A stretch of 64,000 nt of DNA from Mesorhizobium sp. WSM3859 (GCF_002295065.1 NZ_NSGG01000010.1:1-64000); one strand, 5' to 3'. Numbered from the stretch's first letter, positions 8,103-15,553 are shown. The notes: generated by a model from the sequence alone, not told the origin. Made by a program: numbers and translations.

Positions 8103-8759
8103 GTGACTGATTCCGTTCAACGCCACAGCAGGGCTTTTGAAGCTGATCTAATATCAGATCCGGAGCTTAAGGCAGAGGCGGAGGCAAGAAACGGCCTAAA
8201 GCAGTATGACTATGGCATTCAGACCGTTCATCAGGCGTTAGAGCGTGGCAACTTCAAGCTTAGGCCCTCCTTGATCCTTGCTCTGCAGCGAGAGGCATTA
8301 GCAGGCATCAGTGCCTACGCAGGCAATTTTCGGCCAGCGGGTGTAGAAATAGTTGGCAGCAAGCACAAGCCAGCCGAAGCGCATCTCGTTCCAGAATTGA
8401 TTGAAGATCTCTGTGACTACGTGAACGAAAATTGGGAGAAAGCAACGGCTATCCATCTGGCGGCCTACATAATGTGGCGGCTTAATTGGGTGCACCCTTT
8501 CGCGGATGGAAACGGCAGGACATCGCGCATACTGTCTTACGTCGTATTATGTATCAAAGCGGAGACCGTGTTTCCAGGAACACCAACTATTCCGGAACAA
8601 ATCGTAGAGAATAGAAATCCATACTTCGATGCGCTGGACGAAGCCGATGCTGCATCCAAGGAAGGGCGTATTGATCTTTCTCGTATGGAGGAATTGCTGT
8701 CTGGAATGCTGGCGCGTCAACTAACAAACGCCTATGAGAAAGCCGGCGGCCGAGCTTAG
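8103..8759 (+). CDS. Fic-domain protein, probable AMP-transferase toxin
   Basis: A 218-residue Fic protein with a complete active-site motif HPFADGNGRTSR at residues 131-142 (catalytic H131; both arginines present), preceded by the usual Fic helices (WRLNWV at 125-130). Such enzymes transfer AMP from ATP to a target protein; bacterial toxins of this type modify gyrase or topoisomerase IV, but the target here is unknown. The start is GTG with a weak AAGG site. No internal [S/T]xxxE[G/N] motif is obvious at either end, which fits control by the separate small protein upstream. The gene is AT-richer than the core genes. Confidence 0.88.
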   Translation: MTDSVQRHSRAFEADLISDPELKAEAEARNGLKQYDYGIQTVHQALERGNFKLRPSLILALQREALAGISAYAGNFRPAGVEIVGSKHKPAEAHLVPELIEDLCDYVNENWEKATAIHLAAYIMWRLNWVHPFADGNGRTSRILSYVVLCIKAETVFPGTPTIPEQIVENRNPYFDALDEADAASKEGRIDLSRMEELLSGMLARQLTNAYEKAGGRA

Positions 8760-8881
8760 AGTCGCTGGTTCGCAGTCTCCTTTGGACTGTCCCTCTGCCT
8801 TCCGCTTTTCGGGCTCCCTGTTTGGCCTTTTGGGCCGCCCCACCTCGTTGTATCCTGCTCCCCGGCTTGGGGAGACACCAC

Positions 8882-9392
8882 ATGCGCTCCACCTCAGACA
8901 CTATCTCCGCGATCGGTCTCGCCATCGGCGGCGTTGGGCATGGCGGGCACGTTCGTTGGCAGCGATGCGCTGCGCGAGACGCTGTGGACCATCGACGGCG
9001 TGGGCGTCGTCGTCGCGGCGGCACTCCTCACCATGAAATACCAGCGGCTCGGCAATGATCTCGTCGCGGCCGGCTTCCTCACCTTCCTTGCCGGCGAAAG
9101 CCTGCTTCTGGCCGGCAATGCGGCGGGGTTGCAGGCGAGCGTGCCTTCCTATGCCGGCGGCATTGCGCTCTGGGCGGCGGGGCTGGTGATGGTCAGCGCG
9201 CAGGCCACTTTCGCGCTGTGGATGCGGCTCACGGCTTTCGTCGCCGCCGCGCTCTTCACCGTCTCGGTCCTGATGATCCTTTGGGGCGCGCCGCTGCTGC
9301 CCACCTCGTCGCCGCTGCCGGCGCTCGGCTATCCGTTCCTGGTGCTTACCTTCATCGGCTGGATCTGGACTCTGCTGAAAGCGGAGCGTTGA
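8882..9392 (+). CDS. Multi-pass membrane protein, frameshifted near its N-terminus
   Basis: A GGGGAGA ribosome site precedes ATG 8882, which opens MRSTSDTISAIGLAIGGVG before leaving frame. The continuation GMAGTFVGSDALRET lies in another frame from about 8934 and runs to 9392. A one-base shift near 8933 would restore a protein of about 170 residues with four or five hydrophobic helices. Either this is a real frameshift or a sequence error, or translation begins at TTG 8934 and gives a 152-residue protein. It lies 11 bases before the next membrane protein gene. Family not recognised. Confidence 0.6.
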
Positions 9393-9403
9393 GTGCCAAG
9401 GCC

Positions 9404-9913
9404 ATGGCCGCGCCGCTCGAACTCCGCAACAGCCCGTCGGGAAAGATTTTTCCGGCGCTCGGACCGTTCCTGATCGGCGGCGTCTTCGGTTTCGGCGCGC
9501 TGCAGGGCGTGGCCTCGGGCGCGGATGGCGGGCATGTGCTGTGGATCACGCTGCTCGGCGCCGCCTGTCTCGCGCTCGGCGCCTTCATCGCCCGCGGCGC
9601 CTTCGACACTTCGGTCAAGGTGATCCTTGACCAGCGCGGTTTCCGCGATAGCCGCGCCGGCGACGTGCTGGTGCCGTGGAGCAAGGTGCGGAGCGTGCGC
9701 CTTGCCGCCGGCGGCAAGGGCGCGGCGATGCTCAATTTCGAGCTCACCGGGGAGCCGCCCGACGCGATCAAATATTCCTCCGCCAACGCCTTCGGCCTGA
9801 TGCCCTTCGGCAGGAACACCGTGCATATGGAGATCTCCTCGCTCGACGTGCGCGGCCAAGACCTTGTGGATGCGGTGAAGAAATTTGCGCCGCATGCGGT
9901 GGTAAGGCGCTGA
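9404..9913 (+). CDS. Membrane protein with PH-like domain, STM3941-like
   Basis: A 169-residue protein with two hydrophobic helices (about residues 18-38 and 45-65), then a soluble C-terminal region with a beta-rich pattern (VKVILDQRGFRDSRAG, VPWSKVRSVRLA) like bacterial PH domains of the STM3941 group. The ATG at 9404 follows CCAAGG and starts 11 bases after the preceding membrane-protein gene, suggesting co-transcription. Function is unknown; the family assignment rests on overall pattern only. Confidence 0.65.
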   Translation: MAAPLELRNSPSGKIFPALGPFLIGGVFGFGALQGVASGADGGHVLWITLLGAACLALGAFIARGAFDTSVKVILDQRGFRDSRAGDVLVPWSKVRSVRLAAGGKGAAMLNFELTGEPPDAIKYSSANAFGLMPFGRNTVHMEISSLDVRGQDLVDAVKKFAPHAVVRR

Positions 9914-9915
9914 TT

Positions 9916-10174
9916 CTTCCTTCCCCCCTTGTGGGGGAAGGTGGCCGCGAAGCGGTCGGATGAGGGGTGTCCCAGCGGAGTGAGCGTTGGCGATGCACAC
10001 ATCTGTAGCGAACGCCCTTGCCAAGCTGGAGCACCCCTCATCCGTCTCGGCGCTGCGCGCCGATCCACCGCCCGGCCCTTCGCAGGCTCAGCGCTTTCGT
10101 CGCTCGGAAAGCCAAGCAATTGGCTTCCCGTCCGCTACGCGGACCGCTCCTCAACCCCCACAAGGGGGAAGGGG
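9916..10174. repeat. Palindromic intergenic repeat, family B, copy with enlarged hinge and right side
   Basis: Left arm TTCCCCCCTTGTGGGGGAAG to GGATGAGGGGTGTCCCAGCG, then a hinge of about 60 bases, then the inverted right arm CTGGAGCACCCCTCATCC to GCCGATCCACC. About 85 extra bases separate this from the final CCCCACAAGGGGGAAGGGG. It shows that the hinge of family B can take up extra DNA. It separates the PH-like membrane gene from the secreted Cys-rich gene. Confidence 0.8.
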
Positions 10175-10225
10175 AGGTCGCGCCTCGCCTCCACCCATGC
10201 TCTACTCCCGTCGGGGACACTCGCC

Positions 10226-10573
10226 ATGATTCGCGCTCTGCTCGCCTTCCTTCTCCTCGCCACGCCAGCCTTCGCCGCCGACATGTCCGTCTTCGTGCGC
10301 AACCAGCGTTCCGACGGCGTCGCGCTGGAGCTGTTCAGCCGCGACAGCCAGAAAGTCTGGCCGGGCGGCGACAAGGTCTTTCTCATCCGGCCGAAGACGC
10401 GAAAATCCGTGCCGATCTCCTGCGAGCCCGGCGAGCATATCTGCTGGGGCGCCTGGGTGGAGGGCGACGACCAGGTCTCCGCCGGCGTCGGCCCCGACAA
10501 CGACCAGCCCTGCGACACCTGCTGCTTCATCTGCACCGAGCATTCGACCGAGACGGTGGACCTGGCGGAGTAG
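10226..10573 (+). CDS. Secreted Cys-rich protein, copy 1
   Basis: A 115-residue exported protein: signal peptide MIRALLAFLLLATPAFA, then a mature domain of about 98 residues with six cysteines, including CDTCCFIC near the end, and an acidic C-terminus. The mature part resembles the product of 11273-11644 throughout (VPISCEPGEHICWGAWV against LPISCNEGEKICYGAWV). The cysteines suggest disulfides or metal binding in the periplasm. I do not recognise the family. The gene is bracketed by family B repeats. Confidence 0.8.
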   Translation: MIRALLAFLLLATPAFAADMSVFVRNQRSDGVALELFSRDSQKVWPGGDKVFLIRPKTRKSVPISCEPGEHICWGAWVEGDDQVSAGVGPDNDQPCDTCCFICTEHSTETVDLAE

Positions 10574-10580
10574 GGCTCTT

Positions 10581-10653
10581 CCCTTCTCCCCTTGTGGGAG
10601 AAGGTGGATCGGCGCGAAGCGCCGAGACGGATGAGGGGTGCTCCAGCGGAGTG
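10581..10653. repeat. Family B repeat, left arm 5' of DUF559 gene 1
   Basis: CTTCTCCCCTTGTGGGAGAAG then GGATCGGCGCGAAGCGCCGA and GGATGAGGGGTGCTCCAGCG. This is a left half of family B. The matching inverted right half lies at 11089-11160, on the far side of the DUF559 gene. Confidence 0.85.
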
Positions 10654-10697
10654 CGACGCCGGATGTTCAAGTCCACCACATTGGCTAATCTTCCACC

Positions 10698-11069
10698 ATG
10701 CCGCACCAACCCGTAACCCCGGCCAAACGCAATTTCGCCCGGTCTATGCGCCGTGAGCCGACAGAAGCGGAAGACCGCTTGTGGCAAGAATTGCGCGGCC
10801 GGCGACTCGAAAATATCAAGTTCAAGCGGCAGGTGCCGATTGGTCGTTTTGTGGCGGACTTCCTCTGTGCCGAGGCAAAACTCATCGTCGAAATCGACGG
10901 CAGCCAGCATGCGGAGTCGCGCCATGACCAGGAGCGCGACGCCGCATTGAAGGTGAGGGGCTTTCGCGTGCTGCGGTTCTGGAACGATGATGTGCTGAAG
11001 GAACTGGATGCGGTGTGCGATACGATTATCGCTTATGTGCGGGACGAGAGTCTGCAGCCTTGGCGGTAG
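10698..11069 (+). CDS. DUF559 nuclease-like protein, copy 1, inside a split family B repeat
   Basis: A 123-residue DUF559 protein of the Vsr-like/PD-(D/E)XK superfamily. The core is FKRQVPIGRFVADFLC (about 42-57) followed by LIVEIDGSQH (about 62-71), giving the D...ExD acidic pair expected of this fold, then RVLRFWNDDV. Family members are thought to be endonuclease-related; activity is not proven here. The gene sits between a left and an inverted right arm of family B. Nine of 123 residues differ from copy 2 at 11773-12144. The 45 bases before the ATG are also nearly identical between copies. Confidence 0.85.
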   Translation: MPHQPVTPAKRNFARSMRREPTEAEDRLWQELRGRRLENIKFKRQVPIGRFVADFLCAEAKLIVEIDGSQHAESRHDQERDAALKVRGFRVLRFWNDDVLKELDAVCDTIIAYVRDESLQPWR

Positions 11070-11088
11070 TGGTGCATCGGCTTCTTTG

Positions 11089-11160
11089 CCAAGCTGGAGC
11101 ACCCCTCATCCGTCTCGGCGCTGCGCGCCGAGCCACCTTCTCCAACAGGGGGGGAAGGGG
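11089..11160. repeat. Family B repeat, right arm 3' of DUF559 gene 1
   Basis: CCAAGCTGGAGCACCCCTCA, then CCGTCTCGGCGCTGCGCGCC and a slightly degraded CCACCTTCTCCAACAGGGG. It is the inverted partner of the left arm at 10581-10653. Confidence 0.85.
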
Positions 11161-11272
11161 AAGTCGCGCCAAATTCCCTCAGCTATTTTCCTCCCCACCC
11201 CTTGGCATCGCCCCACGCCATGCCATCATCCACCCATCGGCCGTGGGGGCCGATTCTATCTCGGGGGTTCTC

Positions 11273-11644
11273 ATGTCCATTCTTTCCGCGCGCCGCGTTG
11301 CCGCTGCGCTTTCGCTTGCCGTCCTCATCGCGCCCGCCGCCCGTGCCGGCGACGTCACCTTCCAGATCAAGAACAGCCATCCCAACGCCATGCGCGTCGA
11401 ACTCTACAGCCAGGACCGCGACTATGTCTGGCCGGGCGACGGCAAGGATTTCTATCTCGATGACGGCGAGACCAAGCAATTGCCGATCTCCTGCAACGAG
11501 GGCGAGAAGATCTGCTACGGCGCCTGGGTCGACGGCGATGAAAGCACCTATTGGGGCGTCGGCCCCAACAACCAGGAAACCTGCGAGGACTGCTGCTACA
11601 CCTGCAGCGGCGGGCAAACGGAGGAGATCGACCTGGAGGAGTGA
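11273..11644 (+). CDS. Secreted Cys-rich protein, copy 2
   Basis: A 123-residue paralogue of the 10226-10573 product. Signal peptide MSILSARRVAAALSLAVL with a cleavage-like ARAG near residue 26, then a mature domain keeping the six cysteines (ISCNEGEKIC and CEDCCYTC) and an acidic tail. It has diverged far more from its paralogue than the two neighbouring DUF559 genes have from each other. Probably periplasmic; function unknown. Confidence 0.8.
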   Translation: MSILSARRVAAALSLAVLIAPAARAGDVTFQIKNSHPNAMRVELYSQDRDYVWPGDGKDFYLDDGETKQLPISCNEGEKICYGAWVDGDESTYWGVGPNNQETCEDCCYTCSGGQTEEIDLEE

Positions 11645-11653
11645 GCGCCTCTT

Positions 11654-11729
11654 CCCCTTCTCCCCTTGTGGGAGAAGGTGGATCGGCGCGATAGCGCCGA
11701 GACGGATGAGGGGTGTTCCAGCGGAGTGA
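11654..11729. repeat. Family B repeat, left arm 5' of DUF559 gene 2
   Basis: CCTTCTCCCCTTGTGGGAGA, then GGATCGGCGCGATAGCGCCG and GATGAGGGGTGTTCCAGCGG. It is nearly identical to 10581-10653. The inverted partner is at 12163-12235. Confidence 0.85.
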
Positions 11730-11772
11730 GACGCCGGCTGTTCAAGTCCACAACATTGGCTAATCTCGCGCC

Positions 11773-12144
11773 ATGCCGCATCAACCCGTCACCCCGGCCA
11801 AACGCAAATTCGCCCGGTCGATGCGCCGTGAGCCGACAGAGGCGGAAGACCGCCTGTGGCACGAACTGCGCGGCCGGCGACTCGACAATATCAAGTTCAA
11901 GCGGCAGGTGCCGATAGGCAGGTTCGTCGCGGATTTCGTCTGCGCCGAGGCTCGGCTCATTGTTGAAATCGATGGCAGCCAGCATGCGGAGTCGCGCCAT
12001 GACCAGGAGCGCGATGCGGAATTGAAGGCCAGGGGATTTCGCGTGCTGCGGTTCTGGAATGACGACATCCTGAGAGAACTGGATGCGGTCTGCGACACCA
12101 TTATCGCTTATGTGCGGGACGAGAGTCTGCAGCCCTGGCGGTAG
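11773..12144 (+). CDS. DUF559 nuclease-like protein, copy 2, inside a split family B repeat
   Basis: A 123-residue DUF559 protein, about 93 percent identical to the one at 10698-11069, with the same acidic core VADFVC...LIVEIDG and the same C-terminus RDESLQPWR. All substitutions are conservative or outside the core, which suggests the protein is under selection. It is again bracketed by inverted family B arms (11654-11729 and 12163-12235). Whether it acts on the repeat, as a REP-associated transposase does, is inference. Confidence 0.85.
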   Translation: MPHQPVTPAKRKFARSMRREPTEAEDRLWHELRGRRLDNIKFKRQVPIGRFVADFVCAEARLIVEIDGSQHAESRHDQERDAELKARGFRVLRFWNDDILRELDAVCDTIIAYVRDESLQPWR

Positions 12145-12162
12145 CGAGGCTCAGGCGCTTTG

Positions 12163-12235
12163 GCCAAGCTGGAGCACCCCTCATCCGTCTCGGCGCTGCG
12201 CGCCGAGCCACCTTCTCCCACAAGGGGAGAAGGGG
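12163..12235. repeat. Family B repeat, right arm 3' of DUF559 gene 2
   Basis: GCCAAGCTGGAGCACCCCTC, then CGTCTCGGCGCTGCGCGCCG and CCACCTTCTCCCACAAGGGG. It is the inverted partner of 11654-11729. Confidence 0.85.
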
Positions 12236-12307
12236 GAGCTTGTCGCTTGACGCCCCTCGCACCTGCGCCCTAAGCCTTGTCTCCACCCCAACAGGAGACC
12301 CACCCAA

Positions 12308-12934
12308 ATGGCAGGCACGGTCGAAGGCGAGAAGATCGACGTTTCCTTCAGAGGCAAGCGCTGCATCCATTCGCGCAATTGCGTGCTCGGCAACCCGCAT
12401 GTCTTCGTGCCCAATGCGCCGGGCGAGTGGATCCATCCGGAGGCGGCCAGTGTCGAGCAGGTGGTGGCGCTGGCGCAGAACTGCCCATCGGGCGCGATCA
12501 CCTATCATCGCAAGGATGGCGGGCCGCAGGAAAAGCCGCCGGTGGTCAACACGGTGCGCGTCCGCGAAAACGGCCCGCTGGCGGTGCATGCCGAGATCGT
12601 GCTGGGTGACGAGACGTTCTTCCGCGCCACGCTCTGCCGCTGCGGCGCCTCGCAGAACAAGCCGTTCTGCGACAACAGCCACATCAAGGCCGGTTTTTCC
12701 GCCACCGGCGAGCCGCCGCTGAAGGAAGCGCAGGTGCTGGAGGCGCGGGATGGCCCGCTGACGGTGACGCCCACCGTCAACGGCCCGCTCAAGGTCGAAG
12801 GCAATGCCGAGCTCGTCACCGGCACGGGGCATACCATCGCGCGCACCACCAAGGTATTCCTCTGCCGCTGCGGGCATTCGGCGAACAAGCCGTTTTGTGA
12901 CGGGAGCCATAAAAGGGTGGGGTTTGTGGGGTAG
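12308..12934 (+). CDS. Iron-sulfur protein: Fer4_19 domain plus two CDGSH domains
   Basis: A 208-residue iron-sulfur protein. Residues about 10-70 match the divergent mono-cluster Fer4_19 domain (RCIHSRNCVLG, then QNCPSGAI). Two CDGSH-type 2Fe-2S motifs follow: CRCGASQNKPFCDNSH (about 115-130) and CRCGHSANKPFCDGSH (about 187-202). The first has Asn for the Gly of CDGSH but keeps the three Cys and one His ligands. CDGSH proteins are redox or cluster-transfer proteins. The start follows an AGGAGA site. It is transcribed away from the duplicated region; no partner genes are evident. Confidence 0.88.
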   Translation: MAGTVEGEKIDVSFRGKRCIHSRNCVLGNPHVFVPNAPGEWIHPEAASVEQVVALAQNCPSGAITYHRKDGGPQEKPPVVNTVRVRENGPLAVHAEIVLGDETFFRATLCRCGASQNKPFCDNSHIKAGFSATGEPPLKEAQVLEARDGPLTVTPTVNGPLKVEGNAELVTGTGHTIARTTKVFLCRCGHSANKPFCDGSHKRVGFVG

Positions 12935-12958
12935 TTAGTTGCGAAGGCCGGCGCGAGG

Positions 12959-13116
12959 CCCCCCTCTCTGCCCTGCCGGGCATCTCCCCCTCAAGGGGGG
13001 AGATTGGCAGCTTCGGCGCCGGCACTCTCCTTGCAACGTTGGCGATTGGCGAAAGCGGCGGCGACATCTGATCTCCCCCCTTGAGGGGGAGATGGCCGGC
13101 AGGCCAGAGAGGGGGG
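12959..13116. repeat. Palindromic intergenic repeat, family A, complete reference copy
   Basis: CCCCCCTCTCTGCCCTGCCG, then CTCCCCCTCAAGGGGGGAG, a hinge with GGCGATTGGCGAAAGCGGCG, then CTCCCCCCTTGAGGGGGAG and GGCCGGCAGGCCAGAGAGGG. The outer arms CCCCCTCTCTG and CAGAGAGGGGG are mutually inverted. With the next element it fills the 440-base gap before the HyuA-type gene. Confidence 0.85.
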
Positions 13117-13142
13117 CCTCGCGCCGACGTCTCACAACTTGG

Positions 13143-13282
13143 GTTCCTCGCCCCCGCCAGAGGCGGGGGCGAGGTGTCCGCGAAGCGGACGGAGAGGGGG
13201 CCTTCGTAGGGCGCTCCCCTCTCCGTCTCGGCTTTGCCGAGCCACCTCTCCCCACTTCGTGTCACTTCGTGGGGCGAGGAAC
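13143..13282. repeat. Palindromic element with terminal arms GTTCCTCGCCCC
   Basis: Starts GTTCCTCGCCCC and ends GGGGCGAGGAAC, with nested smaller inverted repeats inside (CCCCCGCC-AGA-GGCGGGGG; GAGAGGGGG against CCCCTCTCC). Its architecture parallels family B but its sequence is distinct. Only one copy was seen in this window. Confidence 0.75.
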
Positions 13283-13376
13283 TTGCGCCCCTTGGCCCAC
13301 CCCTCTCTTCTTTATCCGCCAGCCCGTATCGGCTAAGGGCTTCGCGACAAAGCCCTTGACCCCGGACTGCCCACTC

Positions 13377-15398
13377 ATGACCGCCAAGCCTCACCCCCTC
13401 TTCCTCGGCATCGACACCGGCGGCACCTACACCGATGCGGTGCTGTGGTCGGAGGAGGGCGGGCCTAAGGGAAAAGTTCTGGCCAAGGCGAAGTCGCTGA
13501 CGACGCGCCACGATCTCGCCGTCGGCATTTCCGGCGCCGTCGACGCGGTGCTTCAGGAATCCGGCACCGACCCGGCCGCCATCAAGCTCGTCTCGATGTC
13601 GACGACTTTGGCCACCAACGCGCTGGTCGAGGGCCAGGGCGGACGCGTGGCGCTGGTCATGATCGGCTTTTCCGAGGCAGACCTTGCCCGCGACGGGCTG
13701 AAGACGGCGCTCGGCACCGACCCGGTGGTGTTCTGCCCCGGCGGCCATGACGTGCACGGCAATGCCGCCAAGCTCGACCTGTCCGGGCTCAAGGCGGCGC
13801 TGCCGGAACTGGGGGGCTCGGTGTCGGGCTTCGCCGTCTGCGCCTATTTCGCCACCCGCAACCCGGCGCATGAGCTAAGCGCGCGGAACCTCATTCGCGA
13901 CATCACGGGCCTGCCCGTCACCGCCAGCCACGAGCTTTCGGCCAAGCTCGGCGGTCCGCGCCGCGCGCTGACAACGCTGCTCAACGCAAGGCTGATCTCG
14001 ATGATCGACCGGCTGGTCGCCGCGACCGAAGGGTTTCTCACTAAGCGCGGCATCGCGGCGCCCCTGATGGTGGTGCGCGGCGACGGCGCGCTGGTGTCGG
14101 CGGCCTTCGCCCGCCAGCGGCCGATCGAGACCATCCTGTCCGGCCCGGCTGCCTCACTTGTCGGCGCCCGCCACATGACCGGGCTGGACGACGCCATGGT
14201 GTCCGATATCGGCGGCACCACGACCGACGTCGCCGTGCTCGATGGCGGCCGCCCGCGCCTCGATCCGGAAGGCGCGACCGTCGGCGGCTTCCGCACCATG
14301 GTCGAGGCGGTCGCCATGCGCACCTTCGGCCTTGGCGGCGACTCGGAAGTGGCGCTGGAGGACGGCGCGCTCGATCCAAAAATCCTGCTCGGGCCGCGCC
14401 GACTTGTGCCGCTGGCGCTGGCGGGCATGGTGCATGGCGAGGCGGTGACGTCGGAGCTGGAGCGCCAGCTGCGCGCGCCGAATCCCGGCCGCATGGACGG
14501 GCGCTTTGCCCTGCGCACCGGCGTGCCGGATCGGCTCGCCGCCGGCCTGACCGCGCCGGAAGCGAAGCTTTACGAGGCGATCGGCACTGTCCCGCTGGCG
14601 CTCGACAGGCTGCTCTCGTCGAATGCGCAGAACGCCACGCTGAACCGACTGGTCGCGCGCGGCCTCGTCCACATCTCAGGCTTCACGCCGTCCGACGCCG
14701 CCCATGTGCTGGGCAAGCAGGCCAACTGGGACGCCGCCACCGCCCGCCTCGGCGCCGAGCTTTTCGCCCGCCGCCGCGACGGCCGCGGCCAGGCGATCGC
14801 CGCGACGCCGGAAGCGATCGCCGAGCGCGTGCTGGTCACGCTCACCCGCTGGTCCGCCGAATACATCCTCGAAACCGCCTTCGCCGAGGACGGCCTGGAC
14901 GGCGCCGCGACCGTGGCGCACGCGCTGGTGCAGCGCGCGGTCGATGGCCATCCCGGCATCGCCCGCTTCACCGTCGCGCTCGACCGTCCGGTCATCGGCC
15001 TCGGCGCCTCGGCGCCGCTGCATTATGCCGGCCTGCCGCCGCTGATCGGCAATGGCTGCATCGTCCCGGAAGACACCGACGTCGCCAACGCGCTCGGCGC
15101 CGTGGTCGGCCAGGTGCGCGTCTCGGCCGAAGCCCGCGTCAGCCAGCCCAAGGAAGGCCTGTTCCGCCTCGCCTCCGGCCAGACGGTGCGCGACTTCACC
15201 GACGAGGCCAAGGCGATCGAGGCGGCTGAAGCGGACGTGCGGGCGATCGCCGCCGAGCGTGCGAAGGACGCCGGCACCGACAGCGCCGAGATCGACATCG
15301 CCACCGAGTTCAAGGTCTCGACCATCGAGGGCCAGCGCATGTTCATCGAAGCGCATGTGGTCGCGGTGGCGTCGGGACGGCCGCGGATTGCGGTGTAG
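13377..15398 (+). CDS. Hydantoinase/oxoprolinase family protein (HyuA-type)
   Basis: A 673-residue ASKHA-fold protein of the HyuA family. The phosphate-1 motif LGIDTGGTYTDAVL is near residues 9-22, and phosphate-2 SDIGGTTTDVAVLDGG is near residue 280. Family members carry out ATP-dependent hydrolysis of N-methylhydantoin, 5-oxoproline or related cyclic amides, or carboxylate acetone or acetophenone, usually with a HyuB subunit. No HyuB gene is next to it, so the substrate cannot be assigned. The start MTAKPHPLFLGID was chosen because the longer frame upstream is repeat sequence. Confidence 0.85.
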   Translation: MTAKPHPLFLGIDTGGTYTDAVLWSEEGGPKGKVLAKAKSLTTRHDLAVGISGAVDAVLQESGTDPAAIKLVSMSTTLATNALVEGQGGRVALVMIGFSEADLARDGLKTALGTDPVVFCPGGHDVHGNAAKLDLSGLKAALPELGGSVSGFAVCAYFATRNPAHELSARNLIRDITGLPVTASHELSAKLGGPRRALTTLLNARLISMIDRLVAATEGFLTKRGIAAPLMVVRGDGALVSAAFARQRPIETILSGPAASLVGARHMTGLDDAMVSDIGGTTTDVAVLDGGRPRLDPEGATVGGFRTMVEAVAMRTFGLGGDSEVALEDGALDPKILLGPRRLVPLALAGMVHGEAVTSELERQLRAPNPGRMDGRFALRTGVPDRLAAGLTAPEAKLYEAIGTVPLALDRLLSSNAQNATLNRLVARGLVHISGFTPSDAAHVLGKQANWDAATARLGAELFARRRDGRGQAIAATPEAIAERVLVTLTRWSAEYILETAFAEDGLDGAATVAHALVQRAVDGHPGIARFTVALDRPVIGLGASAPLHYAGLPPLIGNGCIVPEDTDVANALGAVVGQVRVSAEARVSQPKEGLFRLASGQTVRDFTDEAKAIEAAEADVRAIAAERAKDAGTDSAEIDIATEFKVSTIEGQRMFIEAHVVAVASGRPRIAV

Positions 15399-15405
15399 CG
15401 CGACT

Positions 15406-15553
15406 TCCCCCTTCCCCCCTTGTGGGGGAAGGTGTCGCCGAAGGCGACGGATGAGGGGTGCTCCAGGGAAAGCCAGCGTCTCACTCCGCTGGAACACCCC
15501 TCATCCGTCTCGGCGCTACGCGCCGATCCACCTTCTCCCACAAGGGGAGAAGG
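15406..15553. repeat. Palindromic intergenic repeat, family B, complete copy
   Basis: CTTCCCCCCTTGTGGGGGAAG, GGATGAGGGGTGCTCCAGG, a short hinge, CTGGAACACCCCTCATCCG, then CCACCTTCTCCCACAAGGGG. It matches 4476-4624 arm for arm, including the 'TCTCACTCCGCTGGAACACC' hinge side. It lies between the HyuA-type gene and glcB. Confidence 0.85.

Noticed and set aside
6481..8881. tRNA or integrase at the edge of the toxin-antitoxin island
   Set aside because: Neither a tRNA-like cloverleaf nor an integrase frame was seen at either edge.
57..13116. Repeated palindromes suspected to be a CRISPR array
   Set aside because: Copies are long, dispersed and unevenly spaced, with genes between them and no cas genes.
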